Source of the DNA: Saturnia japonica
Taxonomy: Eukaryota > Arthropoda > Insecta > Lepidoptera > Saturniidae
NCBI GenBank assembly: GCA_033032175.1
Contig: CM065309.1
Span: 9,796,001-9,860,000, forward strand
Direction of reading: 5' to 3'
DNA length: 64,000 nt
Part shown: one piece after another, positions 48,308 through 60,814 of the stretch
Position numbering within the stretch: position 1 is the first letter of the stretch
How the letters are laid out: each line of letters begins with the position of its first letter
Notes under the pieces: model-generated
Told to the model about the DNA's origin: nothing
The model's database searches: none
Seen by the model: only the letters and a program-made list of their open reading frames with translations
Made by a program: the position numbers and the translations under genes

Positions 48308-48487
48308 GGGGCCCTAGCTAAGTTGTCTTTCTATAATCTTTAACTGTAATGAAAACGAATAAAAAAATGTATGGAATTGATTTATTATCTCAACGTTAAA
48401 TCACGTGATCAGTTAAGTCAATTCCAAACATTTTTTTCGTTTTCGTTAGTGTTAAATATTATAGAAAGGCAACTTGGCTAGGGCTCC
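48308..48487. mobile_element. Foldback MITE
   Basis: Left arm from GGGGCCCTAGCTAAGTTG (48308) and right arm ending CAACTTGGCTAGGGCTCC (48487) are imperfect reverse complements over about 70 bases (shared 'ctttctataat', 'gaaaacga', 'ggaattga'). The loop is about 35 bases. No ORF. Confidence 0.65.
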
Positions 48488-48944
48488 TGACGCCCTTTCG
48501 GTATATAACTACTTTCTTCTTAACCCTTTGGCTCCCGACGTCACAAAATGTAAGTAAAATTGGCATATATGTTATCCCCGAAAGCAGAGTTATAAATGCG
48601 TGAAAACAACCAGGCCTACTTAACCCTAACAAAGAAGGAAGAAGAGAAAAAAGGTACCAATTTATTTATTGTGCCTCCAGTCTTAGTTAATAATATCGTT
48701 AGATACCGGTCACGACTATTACGTAATAGTGTTATTATGTAGATAATTTTAATCGTATTGCTTTGATTGATCAACTAGAAGTCGGTTTCTTAATGAATGT
48801 GGCATCATTAAAAGAGTCAATCGTTGATTGAGATGAAGAGCTGGTCCTTTCATTAAAGAAACTTCAATTATTGATTTCAAACGCAAAAACTAGTAGCATT
48901 TAAAGGATAATGAGTTTCTAATAGTTAATTTACATTATTACGTT

Positions 48945-49510
48945 ACATCTATATTAATAAATCTGCAGTTCTGTCTGTATTTATAATATTTTTCCAAAAT
49001 TTCCCGATAGCCCTACTTATATCAACGATACTGTACACTGAAATTTTGTGTACGAGATACTTCTGTCATTGGTCAATTGATAAGCTATAAGAAATTACAA
49101 TTTTACTTTTAGAAATCTTAACGAATATAGTTGTAAATCTTGACCGATTTTTATGAAATGTTTTATACGGGAAGTATAAGTAATTACATAATTGATAGGC
49201 CAATATTCCTTCCAGAAATCGTATAGAAGGTGTAAAAAATTAAATTTTCATAAATTCTCAACCGAATCTGATAACAGTTTGTAGACGGGAAGCATATATA
49301 ATACCATAATTGAAAGGCTATAAGAATCGTCAATAGTACGTTAGAAATCGCAGTAGGTACCTATGTAGACGGGAAATATATGCCATTTCTTAATTGCTAC
49401 GGAATATGAATTGTCAAAAAAATGAGTAGAAAATAAAATTACGGGCTGTAAATAACTACTTCATAGTAACAAACGCGTACGGAGCTGCGGGCACACCACT
49501 AGTCTTATAT
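48945..49510 (-). repeat. Non-LTR-like repeat (family B), minus orientation
   Basis: It runs from 'tctatattaataaatctgcagttctgtctgta' to 'aacgcgtacggagctgcgggcacaccactag' with internal degenerate units. Adjacent to another copy at 49850-50500. Confidence 0.65.
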
Positions 49511-49514
49511 AAAG

Positions 49515-49845
49515 CAAGAACCATAGTTTTAATAAAATAATTGGACAGACTTTTTTTGTAGTTATTACAATACTGATACTGTGGTGTGAAAACTTTATAA
49601 GTTATTTTTTATGTGGTACATATTGTATTTGATTGTAAAATTTGTATGTTTGTGATATATGTATTTGCCGCCACGAAATATATTTCCATTTATATTTATT
49701 TTTAAGATCGCCTGGAAGAAATCGCTCTAAGCGATAAGGCCGCCTAACTGTACACAGACAATTTAAATAGTTATACTATATGTATGTTTTTTGTTTCGTG
49801 TGCATTAAAGTATATTGTATTGTATGAGGACAATGCTAAATGAAA
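49515..49845. other. AT-rich sequence between two family B copies
   Basis: It includes 'cctggaagaaatcgctctaagcgataaggccgcct' (49710-49744), a phrase common in lepidopteran repeat tails. No gene. Confidence 0.4.
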
Positions 49846-49849
49846 ATAT

Positions 49850-50500
49850 CTGTATTAATGAATTTTTAGTTCTGTCTGTATGTATTTTTTTTCCAAAATT
49901 CACGATAACCATGCTTTATTAGAAAATTGATTACGAAAGAGCGATTAAGAACTTTGTCGTCTGTCTGTCTGTATGTCCCGATTTAATTGAAAAATGGCTT
50001 GAACGATATTTATGAAATTTTGTACACGGGAAGCTTAAGTCATTGGTCAATCGATATGCTATGAGAATTTTTAATTATACATTTAGAAATTGTAATAAAA
50101 TAATTTATTTAATAATCTTATACAATTGTGATGAAATTTTGTACACAGGAAGTATATAAGTGTTTGCATAATTAATGGGCTATGCAATTGTCAATATAAT
50201 TTTCAGATATAGTAAAAAAATTAACAAAATTTTTTTTTTCATTAATTTTCATCCAATTCTGATCACATCTTATAGACCGGAAGCATACGACATTCCATAA
50301 TTATTAGGCTATTAAGAATAAACTTAGGAATAGAAGAAATCTCAACGAATTTTGATGAATTTTGTATACGGGAAGTACCTATTTCTTATTTCTCAATTGA
50401 TAAACTATAATTAAAAATTGTCAATAATAAGACTACAAATCAAATTAAGAGTTTAAAATAGTTACTGCGTAATAAACGCGTGCGGAGCCGCGGGCGCACT
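49850..50500 (-). repeat. Non-LTR-like repeat (family B), minus orientation, second copy
   Basis: It begins 'tctgtattaatgaatttttagttctgtctgta', has 'tttgtacacgggaagcttaagtcattgg' and ends 'taataaacgcgtgcggagccgcgggcgcac'. Confidence 0.65.
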
Positions 50501-50504
50501 TTAT

Positions 50505-51285
50505 AATATTATTAAATTAGAAGATGACTATTGTTAACAAGATAAAATCACTCATAATAATGTTAAAATGTGAAAGTACTGATATCCTTGACATGTTTTG
50601 TTTGATGACAAAATTATGAGATTAGCATTTAAATTGCCAAGTTTTATAATAGTTGTAACATCCATCTCACCTGCACCATACTATTATTTATGCAAAAATT
50701 CTTTGGACAAATCATTTTATGTTGTCCCTTACGTCATATAAAATAAATTAAACAGCTTTTGTTTTTTTTTGTTGATGGTTACTTATTTATTTATATTAAA
50801 GTGAGCATTTCAAGTTACATAATCAGAGTAACTAATAATAAGTTTTCTTCTCCCGCTATTACTTTTTAAAATATATTATATTGTCAGATTTCATGACGTA
50901 GTGGTGGTAAGTAGTCTTTATGGTAGACCTTTAGAGTTGCAGTTTTTTTCAGCTACGATTCAAAAGTTGACTTTTATGTGAAAAATATTATTACTAGTTA
51001 TTAGCCCATATTAAACTGTATTTTGATTTAAATTGTTTGTCACTAATAAATTATTATTATTCAAACTAAGCATGTAATGTTTTTTGTCTGTATATTATGT
51101 ATGGGCATCAAATATCTGATTACCATAATACAAGCTATTTTAGTTCAGAATTGAATAACCACCCGTGGGATGTTATTTCAAGTGTTATTATTATATTCGA
51201 TTCAAGTAAAGAAACAAAAAGTATATATTTGTCTAGTTTTTTAACAATATCTTTAATAATTACACATTTATCACCAATATATTGT
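50505..51285. other. AT-rich sequence downstream of the secreted gene
   Basis: The 3' UTR of the gene ending at 51289 must lie here; an ATTAAA variant signal is at 51257-51252 (-). The plus-strand ORF at 51097-51288 has no motif. Confidence 0.35.
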
Positions 51286-51288
51286 TAA

Positions 51289-52900
51289 TCACTTAACCAC
51301 TTCTCTTTTGTTATAGTATGAATTGGCTATCTCCTTACAAATTTGTTGTTTTTTAGCGTAATAACAACGATACACTTTACCGCCAGGAGGCTCATACTTA
51401 TAGTTTCTACGAGTCAGAGGCACGCTTCCACTATACCCGCACCATAAATCAATGCATTTGCGTTGCAACACAACCACGTAGGTACCGGTCTTTAAAAGAA
51501 CTTTGCCATTCGACTTAATACTATCTTTTAGTTTTAGCCCATCACTATATGGTACGTAAGGATTGAGATCGCAGTTTACATCTTTATCGTGACCCTCTTC
51601 GCATATAAACTCGTCCTGTAACAGAATGCTGGGCTCGTTCGGCCTCGCTATAGTACCAGTATCGACCAATTTGGTGTATGAATCAACATCGTCCTTTTTA
51701 TGGCATACTCGCACACCGTCAGTGTAAACCAAACAGTCGACTAAGTAAAACAATTTCTTTCTTACGTTATTCCACAAGAACAGTAATTTATCTACATTCT
51801 TAAAGTAATTATAACGTATTGTTTCACAATCATAGTTTCCTGATTGGAGAAAACATGACTTCAGGTTTAAATTAGGTGAACATAACTGAGTTAGCGATTG
51901 CAATTTTACTGTTTCGCATTCTAGAAAAGAACAGTTAAATAAAATTGGATTTGATCTTGGTATATAGGGGTCATATATAGGTACATCATTATTCAAGCTC
52001 GATTTTTGAACTGTATTCGTTATTGTATTGCATACAGGATTCCCTCCCTGAAATATACAATGTTAAATTAAGATGTTTTTTCGAACTTCGTATTTTTTTT
52101 CAAGTTATAAAACATTTTGAAATAATAATAATTAAAATAAAACGACTTTACTTATTGACATTCATTGATTACTTATAGATAAGTCTATTACATAACGTAT
52201 ATATATATAAATGAGGAAACTCAGTGGAAAATGAATTATGCTTGAAATATCATACGGTAGTAAACATTTTGTCATAATAAAATATATAAATATTAATTGA
52301 TCTACATTGTTAATTAAATTGTTTACAATTCAGTACATAAACATTATTAATATTGTATTCATAGTTTTGTGGTTATAAATGAATACAATTGTATCTTGTC
52401 GTATTTTCAATTATAATTACCATGTTGAGGATACGATTGGAATTTAAATGAAATCATCAACATGGAATTGTAATAATTAGGGACACGAGGAAAATAAATA
52501 TTTACCTTATCAATAACGCAAACAACATCCTTGTTGTAAGTCTGGAATAACAACAGCACAGTCCAATTATGTTAATTAATTAAATGATTTACATAGTAAT
52601 AAACAATCTATAAACTTTGTTGTTGTATTGTTGTCCTATAAGTCATACATTTATTTATACCTTGCAATTCAGAGTACAATATGGCAACAATACACTTTGT
52701 AGGTAATGCTTATATGTTTCCCCAATAGGTAGGTACTATAAATGTGTGGTCAGTAAGCTCTTTTGACATGAGTTATTAGACATGGATGGAAAATAAAGTA
52801 TTTAATCCTTGAAAACAAACAAACAAAAGACAAAAGATCTTACCGCACAAGTGTGGCCTAAATAAGATGCGATGATTAAATAAAAATATATGAAATTCAT
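51289..52900 (-). CDS. Secreted cysteine-rich protein, three exons, family unknown
   Basis: Exons on the minus strand: 52900-52844, 52541-52506 and 52047-51289 (TGA). All junctions are phase 0 with donors GTAAGA and GTAAAT and acceptors ATTCCAG and TTTCAG. Product: 283 residues, intact. Exon 1 is exactly the signal peptide (MNFIYFYLIIASYLGHTCA); exon 2 adds only 12 residues (TYNKDVVCVIDK); exon 3 has the body. Exons 2 and 3 together hold 15 cysteines, several in CxxxC-to-CxxxxxxxxC spacing (NCSFLEC, GNYDCE, KCIDLWCGY), plus many Tyr, Asn and Lys. No transmembrane segment beyond the leader and no domain I recognise. The one-exon-per-leader layout is common in insect extracellular proteins. Likely extracellular and disulphide-bonded; function unknown. 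Confidence 0.75.
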
Positions 52901-52911
52901 ATCTTTGTCAT
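52897..52911 (-). promoter_or_regulatory. Four-codon upstream ORF overlapping the start codon
   Basis: ATG ACA AAG ATA TGA ends in the ATGA that also opens the secreted gene at 52900. If the transcript starts upstream, ribosomes would meet this start first and could re-initiate. The transcription start is unknown. Confidence 0.4.
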
Positions 52912-53935
52912 AAAATAACTTACTGTGATGTGATGTGATCGGGAAATAAGGAAACCAATATGCAATAAAATGTTCGCTAGCTGTTCAGTTCATTGCACAT
53001 TAATCAGCGAGCAAATTGAAAAGTTTCATTTAGATAATAAATTATTTTCATTTGCGAGACGATTACAAGGATTAAAGTAAAAATCATAGCAGATAACCAT
53101 TCCCACTGCAGTTATTGTTTTTGTATTAACAAATAAGATTTTGTCTCGTGATTCGTCGCTAAAGTCGACAAAGACCAGTGTTTTACATAAGCATATAACA
53201 TACAAACATATGAATGCACGAAAGTGCACACACTAACACACTTTAAATCTGTATTTTTTCAATATTGGCTATACGTGTACACAACTACAGTATACAATAG
53301 TTAATAGTTCTTTTATCGCAGGGCGAACTCAGGTAAAAACAAGGGGACAGTTGTTTCTCTTAGGTTGGGGGAAATCTGAGAATACTGGCTGACTTGACTT
53401 GCACGCAACACAAAAACTCCAGCATTATAATATGAGAGATATAAAGAAAAAAAAGCCACTGTCTACCCCTTTAAATAATTACCATTGATATTTTAAATCG
53501 TTCAAAAGTAATTTTGAGGAAATATTATTAAATAAATAATATACTTTATCAACTGATTTTTCTGAAATGTGTTTCTCAGTTGTAGAACCAGTCATTATTA
53601 ACAAAATGGAGACGAAATACATATTTCTTGTTTGGCTTTCCCGCATATCATATACAGTGGCGTTTTTACTTTTATAACCCTGGTTAGAAAAATGAAAGTG
53701 TTGTTATTTGTAATGAACAATTTGAAAACCTTGTCAATGGAGTTTGAGATATCTCTAGAGAAAATACCAAAGTAAGCATAATAGCAATTTTCCCACGCCT
53801 GCCCGTCTAAAAAACCCTGGTTCTATCTTTGCGTATTCATTGCGAATCCAATCTCTTTAGTATTCTTCTGATGTCATGATTAGTTGCCTTTGTACATAGT
53901 GTAATTTTTACGTGTTTGTAAATTATTTTATTTTA
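52912..53935. other. Upstream region of the secreted gene, AT-rich
   Basis: The promoter should lie in the first few hundred bases; no TATA box is convincing. Short ORFs such as 53026-53229 (-) have no motif. Confidence 0.35.
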
Positions 53936-53939
53936 CCAG

Positions 53940-54172
53940 ACATCAATTATAGTTTTGTCACAGAACAACGGCCATCGACTATATATGAGGAAATATTGAC
54001 AATGACTATTGTCATGCTAGCTTATAAAAACCTCGGCAAAAGTATAAAGTGGCGATGGTTCATTAATGAAACGGATCGTTATGACAGATACAGTATGTAT
54101 GAACGTCGCCAGCTACTCAGTAACAGTTTCCCTAATACTCCACTACTAGGATTTTACTCCTGTTGTTATTAG
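53940..54172 (+). CDS. Possible terminal exon of an unrecognised gene
   Basis: After a good acceptor (TTTATTTTACCAG, ending 53939) a frame stays open for about 77 codons to TAG 54170-54172. It has mixed, coding-like composition (ITMTIVMLAYKN, KWRWFINETDRYD, YERRQLLSN). No upstream exon on the plus strand was found and no family is recognised. A transposon remnant is equally possible. Confidence 0.3.
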
Positions 54173-54249
54173 AGTATATAGCATGTAGATGAGTTATTAT
54201 TAGGTCCTTTAAATAGGATTTCTCATTAAATTATAATATATAGGTACGA

Positions 54250-54560
54250 ATTACTATTATAAAGCCCAAGAGGTTGCTTGTTTCATCGAGCTGATCACTG
54301 GAACCACCGGTCAGATCAGAAAAATTTTTTTTTTGCGTTTTATAACCTATTCATTGAGGAAGGCTACAGGTTATATCACTTCACATTACGACTCTAAGGA
54401 GCGGTGCAGTAACCATAAATGTCAAGCAATCTGCCAAGCTGTGGGCAAGTACGGGAAGTAATAACGACGATAGGTTCGCAGCGGTTCGGTGAAGAGTTGG
54501 TCGAATTTGAACATGGATAAAACTATGGAGCACAGATAGCGTTATATAAATTATTAAAAA
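54250..54560 (+). repeat. Repeat family D
   Basis: 'cactggaaccaccggtcagat', 'ggttatatcac...taaggagcggtgcagtaacca', 'gtcaagcaatctgccaagctgtgggcaagta' and 'ggagcacagata' align with the copy at 59376-59680. Confidence 0.65.
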
Positions 54561-54564
54561 GTAG

Positions 54565-56160
54565 TACAGAGAACACGTACTGGTAACTAAGGACTGGAGA
54601 CCGCTAGCAAGAACGTGTCGGAAACACATATGCATAATTTGGCGTTAAAATCGTACCATTGCCTTTTCTGTAATTGGTTACCAAATATACGAACCGTAGA
54701 TACATTTAAAAGGGTTTAATGTACAAATATAAGTAGTTAATCTGGGGTTATTTATACCCAAATTATAATCTACTGTTTGGTGCTATTTCAAACAAACAAA
54801 TAACGTCGGAGTTTTGCCGGGATCGTTCTTTAATGGAACTAGTAGTTTTAAGTTTCTATTGTGAATTAATATTTATGGCATTTTGCGTAGATTATACAGT
54901 TTAGTTATTTTGCTTAAGTGGATTGAAAATAGAAAGCTGCAATATGAATTCTGAGATGTCATAACAACTCCATGGAAAGTTCTCTGTTTTAACCACCACT
55001 TTCCCGGAACACTAGTTACCATTATCTGCTTGATAATGACAGAACCTAATAATCTTTAATAATGAAGATTAGTTCCCAAAAAATGAAATAGAAGAGTAAA
55101 TCACGCGGTGACTTAGTTTTACGCGTGTCGTAAAATCACCTACACATCATTATGTTATAGTCCACTGGTTAGTTACTTTCGTGAAAAAGACAAACAGAGT
55201 ATTTAAGCTTTCATAGACAAAACAGTCACTCGTGAAATAATGTTTTTATTAATTATTCAATTCTAGTACCTACATAGAAAATAAAGGTAATACAGACAAC
55301 AAAGATACTTTATTGTCCTAGAACTGAATTATACGGAATTTTTAATTAAACGGTTTATGTAGTTATGTTAAAACATAGTTACTAAAAAATTACTTACCAA
55401 AAGGAGCAGTTCTTGTTTAAGCATTTTTCATTAGAATGATGAGTATATCTGAAATAAAGGTCTTATGTAAACAATAACATCAGATAATTTTTTTTTATAA
55501 TTATACTACATACTTAATTTATGAGTAGGTTTCTAGGTTAGTATGTGGGTAGGTTGGTTACATACTTTAAGCATTACATAAAAATGTATACTCATAGAAC
55601 TGGTTAATTTGCTAATAGCAGCGAACATATATATATATATATTTATTATGTAGACAAACACGTAGGAAAATATTTTAATTCGGTGCGTGATCAAGTGCTC
55701 TGGTTTTGACAAGGTTATTTATGAGTATTATTGAGTAGTTGTACATGATAGCTTACGGCATTCATACAACAATAAAGAGAACATTAAATGACAGTACACT
55801 CATTTAAACGCCTGTATATACAGCTCTATTGACATGTGAAGGCTCGATTAGCGGTCACAATGTAAGTATGATGCATAGAAAACATTGATGCCATACTGAA
55901 TGTTCTTTATATTGTGTTACCAGCCGCCTTCATCATTGTGTATGACATTGGAACGGTTCTCACAATTTGACGCTCTAATGCTTGTGCAAATTTATAAAAC
56001 GTTCGGTAGGCTTTATTGCTTTAAATAATCAATATTTAATAAAACATATTCCATTAATAAAGGCTGTATTTTGGATAACATTTTTGTTTATCGATCATTT
56101 GTTTAATTACCTATATTTTTATTTGTGATCTCATGTACATAATGTGATTATCTCCATTCA
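54565..56160. other. Gene-free AT-rich region
   Basis: It includes an (AT)n tract at about 55627-55650. No exon recognised. Confidence 0.4.
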
Positions 56161-56164
56161 TAGC

Positions 56165-56645
56165 TTACTAGCCGTGTGCCTGAAGGATTTCCCTTCGACA
56201 ACAAGTTAATTAAATAAGCGTAATCCCCTCAGAGGATAAATTTCCAAAAAATCCTTTTTCATCTACGTTGTTTAAAGAACTTCTGTGAGAAATTTCATGT
56301 TTCTGGGTTCACCGATTTAAGTAATGTGTTTTCCGTTAGTTAGCCTTAAGAATGTTTTTAAGTAGATTGTTAGACTACAATCACTACTACAAGACGAAGT
56401 AGTTAGTAGGTTATTTTACTAGAACTAAGACTAGAAACGGAGCTAGCTAGAAAACTAGGGTTGCCAACTTTTTTATATCAAAGATAGTATACCTTATCAT
56501 TACAACACAAAACATTATCTAAATACAAAGTTTCATCCGAATCGTTGGAGACGTTTTCGAGAAACCAATTACAGACACACGAACACACACTCACACATAC
56601 ACACACATATATATATATATATAATATATATATATATATGTACAG
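56165..56645. repeat. Degraded repeat with (CA)n/(TA)n microsatellite
   Basis: 'cttactagccgtgtgcctgaaggatttcccttcg' starts a tail-like region; CA- and TA-rich microsatellites follow at about 56576-56640. The minus-strand ORF at 56478-56750 is an artefact of these. Confidence 0.5.
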
Positions 56646-56954
56646 ACTAAACGTGCAATAAATTATTAATTCATTCATTTGAACCAGCATTTTCTTAGTA
56701 TATGTTCTGAAATCATTAGCGACACTTGGTGAAACGAAATAAGTAAACACTCGTTAATAGCAGTGTAATCATCAATTAAGTTGCCAAAAAAAAAAGAAAT
56801 AGACTAGAAATATCTAATTACATAGGATCCATCTAGTCACCTAAAATTTATTCCAGTCGATCTAAAACCATAGCTTGGTTGTAGGTCATTTTCTATTGCC
56901 TGCCGCCTGGCTAGCTATCACCCTCAAGTTGAAAATCTGACGCCAAACACATAT

Positions 56955-57070
56955 AGGTGTGTTCCGGCAGGTGCACTTGAGAGCCAGCCCTCCACTAAGC
57001 TAACATTTTACTATCTCGGGCCACATCGTCACTTAACATCGGGTGATATTATGCTCAGGCCTATAGCTAA
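56955..57070. repeat. Dispersed repeat family F, second copy
   Basis: 'gtgttccggcaggtgcacttgagagccagccctccactaagcta' and 'atctcgggccacatcgtcacttaacatcgggtga' match 43190-43295 in the same orientation. Confidence 0.6.
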
Positions 57071-57074
57071 CCAT

Positions 57075-58300
57075 ATAAAATTTTAAAAAAAAGTTCATAT
57101 ATTTTTTAATTACTCCTGCAACACAAGTTGCTTATATTTAATGCGCACATAAACGATTTAGGGCAAAATGAATCCTGATAAACTAAAATTTACCATTTAT
57201 CAATTCGTAGGTTAAATACGTTAAATTTATTTGCAAATGAAGTCATTGTTTTCAAAGGTTTGCTGATTCACAAGTTCAATGCTGCACTTTACACCACCTT
57301 CCCTATCAAATCAAGTTCCAATAGAATTATTTAAAATATGCACTTAAGTTCGATAGGTACTAACAACATACTGAACTTTGAGCTACTTATGTACGTACGT
57401 AACTAAGTACTATAATTTAAAAATTTAATTTAAATTACACTTGTCGTACTTTCAAAATTGTTTCTTATACTTTCAAAGTTATATAATATTTTTATTAACC
57501 GGACTGTAAATAATAGCTCGCAGCATGCGCTTAAACACCACACCTGCCCACGTTATATGAGCGATTTCAAACGTCGATAATCTGTTTGAACAGACTAGAT
57601 GTTGGAGTGTATAATATAATAAAATATTATTAGATATGTAAAGCGGTTAATCTGTTCAAATCAATTGCACCTTATAATTAAATATTGTATATACTATGGT
57701 TATTCTAGGAAGGGACTGACATGTGCTAATTGCATAAAAACCCCTAATATTATAAGATTTTTTTCAATTGTGAGAAAACGAAATTTCTCTTCATAAAGGT
57801 TTCTTTATGAGAAAAACGTTCATATATTTGTCCTCAAACTCTCCTAATAAAAAGTAAATATAGTGAATGGTCTTTCTTATAATATTTTTATTTTAATTAA
57901 ATATAATTTAGTGAATATCAGATTAGAGTCTTATAAATAAACATGACAAACAAAATCTAAAGGTAAGTAAAAATATGTTCTAAAGAAAATTGGATGCTCT
58001 TCATTTGTTTTAAGTTAAGTTAATTAATCAAGCTTATTTACTATCAAGTCTTAGTTTTGACAATGTAAAATTTCTCGTTAATATTTTTATTTAAAATATA
58101 TTACATATCATATTTCTGTTTAAAAATATCTTATTGTGTACGTTAGCTAATCTTCTAAGCTAGACAGAGATAGTACTGTTGTATTTATTAGTGAAATGCT
58201 CATTTGTATGTTTAAATCACAAAAGCACTGATATCCGAATAATCCAATAACGTATAATGTATTATATTATTAGTGGGTATCGATTCACGTGTACCTTAAA
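57075..58300. other. Gene-free AT-rich region
   Basis: I see no exon or clear repeat. Confidence 0.4.
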
Positions 58301-58304
58301 GATA

Positions 58305-58985
58305 AACTAACTGTGCCCGCGACTTCGTCCGCGTGGTCTATTTTGTTTATGAAAAACAGCAACTAAATAAAAATCTACCCCTCATCTCGATCTCACTTTA
58401 CGGTTTTTACCGGTATAAGCTTTGAAAATACTCAACTAAAATCATTTAAAATCATAATCGTCATTTATAAAAAGTTAATTTTATTTAATAACTTTATTTA
58501 TATAACCATTAATATCCAGTTAATAATAATTCTTTATAGTATGTCTATTTAGTGTAGTTTCATAAAAATCTTGATAGCGCAAACACCACACAACGACATC
58601 TATCGTAGAAAACTTAAATGGAATATATATTTTTAATTATTTTAAACATTTAAAAATAACGTTAAAATCTGTCTAAAAAGAAAAAGTCTTACACAAAATA
58701 TACTTAAGTGTGACAATAAATATCAAAAGCAATTTCATGATAATTTAAGCCAAGCATACATACATTATTAACCTAAATGCAATTTATAGTCCATACAAAT
58801 TTTCATACGTGTAAAAATGCATCCTAAGTGTACCTTCAGACTATAAAGTACAATCATACTAAATTTCATTAAATTCAGTCCAGAATTTTTTGCGTGATTG
58901 TAGTTCAGACAGACAGACAAGAATGTCAAAAACTATCTAAATGTGTTTCGACTATTTGCTCGTTTACTATAAGTATAGATTAGAT
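58305..58985 (+). repeat. Non-LTR-like repeat (family C)
   Basis: It opens 'aactgtgcccgcgacttcgtccgcgtgg', has 'acaacgacatctatcgtag' and ends 'ttcagtccagaattttttgcgtgattgtagttcagacagacagacaa' with a short A/T tail. Confidence 0.6.
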
Positions 58986-58989
58986 AGTC

Positions 58990-59370
58990 ACATTGAAGCT
59001 ACTCACAACATTGAAATTAATTAACGCAATTTAACGTCAGTGACATCATACATGCAAGACATAAAACAATTCTAACGTTAATCGTTTATGTATTCTATCT
59101 TGTAAGGTTGTGTTTACTATAGAAAGTGTAAGTACAATGGGACATCAAACGATAGTGAAAAGGAACACGTCCCCGGCATAACAAAATCACATTTTACAAT
59201 GATTCATGACATTGTCGAACAAAATAAATTAATAGTTTAGTTGGACTATAAATATAATTATATAACATGTGTTTCTTATTAGGTAAGTAAATATAGTACT
59301 AATAAAAATTTACAGTAAGCGTTTGAGATTTATATCTCTCTTGATAGTTATTCTGATGCTTCATAAATAC
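58990..59370. other. AT-rich intergenic sequence
   Basis: I see no gene. Confidence 0.4.
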
Positions 59371-59375
59371 AAGTT

Positions 59376-59680
59376 CAATAGATGGTTTGTTTGTTTGAAT
59401 GCGCTAATCTCTGGAACTACCATTCAGATTTGAAAAATTATTTTTTATATAGTCCATTTATTGATATTGGTTATAGGTTATCTAACTTTATGCTATAACT
59501 CAAAAGAGCGAAGTAGTAACCATGTACGTCAAGCAATCTAGCAAGTTGTAGGCAAGTAAGGGAAGTGAGAATAATGATAGGCACACGAATGCGTTGGTGG
59601 CGCCGCGGCCCGGCGCGGAGTAATTTGTCGAATAAATTTAAAATGGGTGAAACCGTAGAACACAGCTGGTTTCTAATAGG
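59376..59680 (+). repeat. Repeat family D, second long copy
   Basis: 'aatctctggaactaccattcagatttgaaaaatt', 'gagcgaagtagtaaccatgtacgtcaagcaatctagcaag' and 'gtggcgccgcggcccggcgcggag...aaccgtagaacacagctgg'. The minus-strand ORF here is part of it. Confidence 0.65.
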
Positions 59681-59963
59681 TGTATAAAACGTCACAAGTA
59701 GTTGTGGAATTTCAGACCTTATAAACTTTTTAAAACAACATTCAGCATTTCATAAGTGCGTTACTTATTGTTTCAGAACTATAACTTATAAGGTTACAAT
59801 AGTGTTTGTGTTTTGTATGTAATGTCTTTAGGTATAAGCTAAATAAGAAAATTACGATCATGTGTTATTTTTGTTTTGTTTACACTGAATCACTAAGTGA
59901 ACTATAGAGATAGTTTTAAAAAAAAAAAAATAATAATAATTTACAAACATACTTTTATTCAAT

Positions 59964-60074
59964 AATATTTCAATAATTTTCAAAGCTTGTAAGCTCAATA
60001 AATATTTGTTGAGTCTATTTTCACTTTATAAATTTTTTATTTGCGCTATAAGCTTATAAATTATTGAAATATTG
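59964..60074. repeat. Imperfect inverted repeat
   Basis: AATATTTCAATAATTT at 59964-59979 and AAATTATTGAAATATT ending at 60074 pair exactly, and 'aagctt' blocks further in also oppose each other. About 110 bp in all; a very short foldback element or chance AT palindrome. Confidence 0.5.
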
Positions 60075-60079
60075 GGATA

Positions 60080-60600
60080 AACGTACTTATATTTTTTGAA
60101 GTGTTTTTATTTAAAAAAATCCTATTCCTCTAAGCAAACCCTTTCATTTGATACCCATGTCACGGGGACACATAAAAAATAACCTTTGGGAGTCCAACAT
60201 ATTGAATTTAGAAAGACGTCACTCAGGTAACTATATATTCTCATACAAACTAAACGTGTATGCAAAATTTCAGCTCAATAGGATGAGGATAATTACTGTT
60301 TCCAAATTCAGTTGCAGGATTAATTAAAAGCTTGTAATAAATATAAACGCGTGTAGTATGTGATGCAAGTTAATTTATATGTTTTAACACAAAAACAGGA
60401 AATACATATACGTAATTGGATATTGTAAGGAGAGTAACTGGTGGTAATTGTGGTTTGTTTATTGTATTTCAGTGTGTATTTTCATAGTAATAATAAAAAC
60501 AACTTTATTTTACATATTATTTAAGACTAATATAGTTGGTGTATAAACTGAACTAAATAAAGTTGATTTTTTGAGGTTTCGCGTATATTTATTAATTTGA
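60080..60600. other. AT-rich sequence
   Basis: 60130-60310 contains 'tttcatttgatacccatgtcacgggga...gcaaaatttcagctcaatagga', likely a repeat tail. No gene. Confidence 0.35.
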
Positions 60601-60611
60601 ATTGGTCAAAC

Positions 60612-60812
60612 TATTGGCTAACGGTGAAGGAAAACATCATTAAGAAATCTGAACACCCGAGAAATCTTCTTGTAGTGCCACCGTATGCGGAAAACATATG
60701 GCGCTGTTGATTTTCTCGGTGTTTGAAATCACTACAACGACATGGGGCTGGTGTGGTGATTAAGGCACGGGACCTTTCGTAGGGAAGAGACATTTGCAGG
60801 CTCGTATTATTA
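60612..60812. repeat. LINE 3' tail-like repeat
   Basis: 'ctaacggtgaaggaaaacatcattaagaaa', 'tggggctggtgtggtgattaaggcacgggacctttcgtagg' and 'ttgcaggctcg' follow the order of a common lepidopteran LINE tail, then an ATT run. The minus-strand ORF is not a gene. Confidence 0.55.
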
Positions 60813-60814
60813 TT

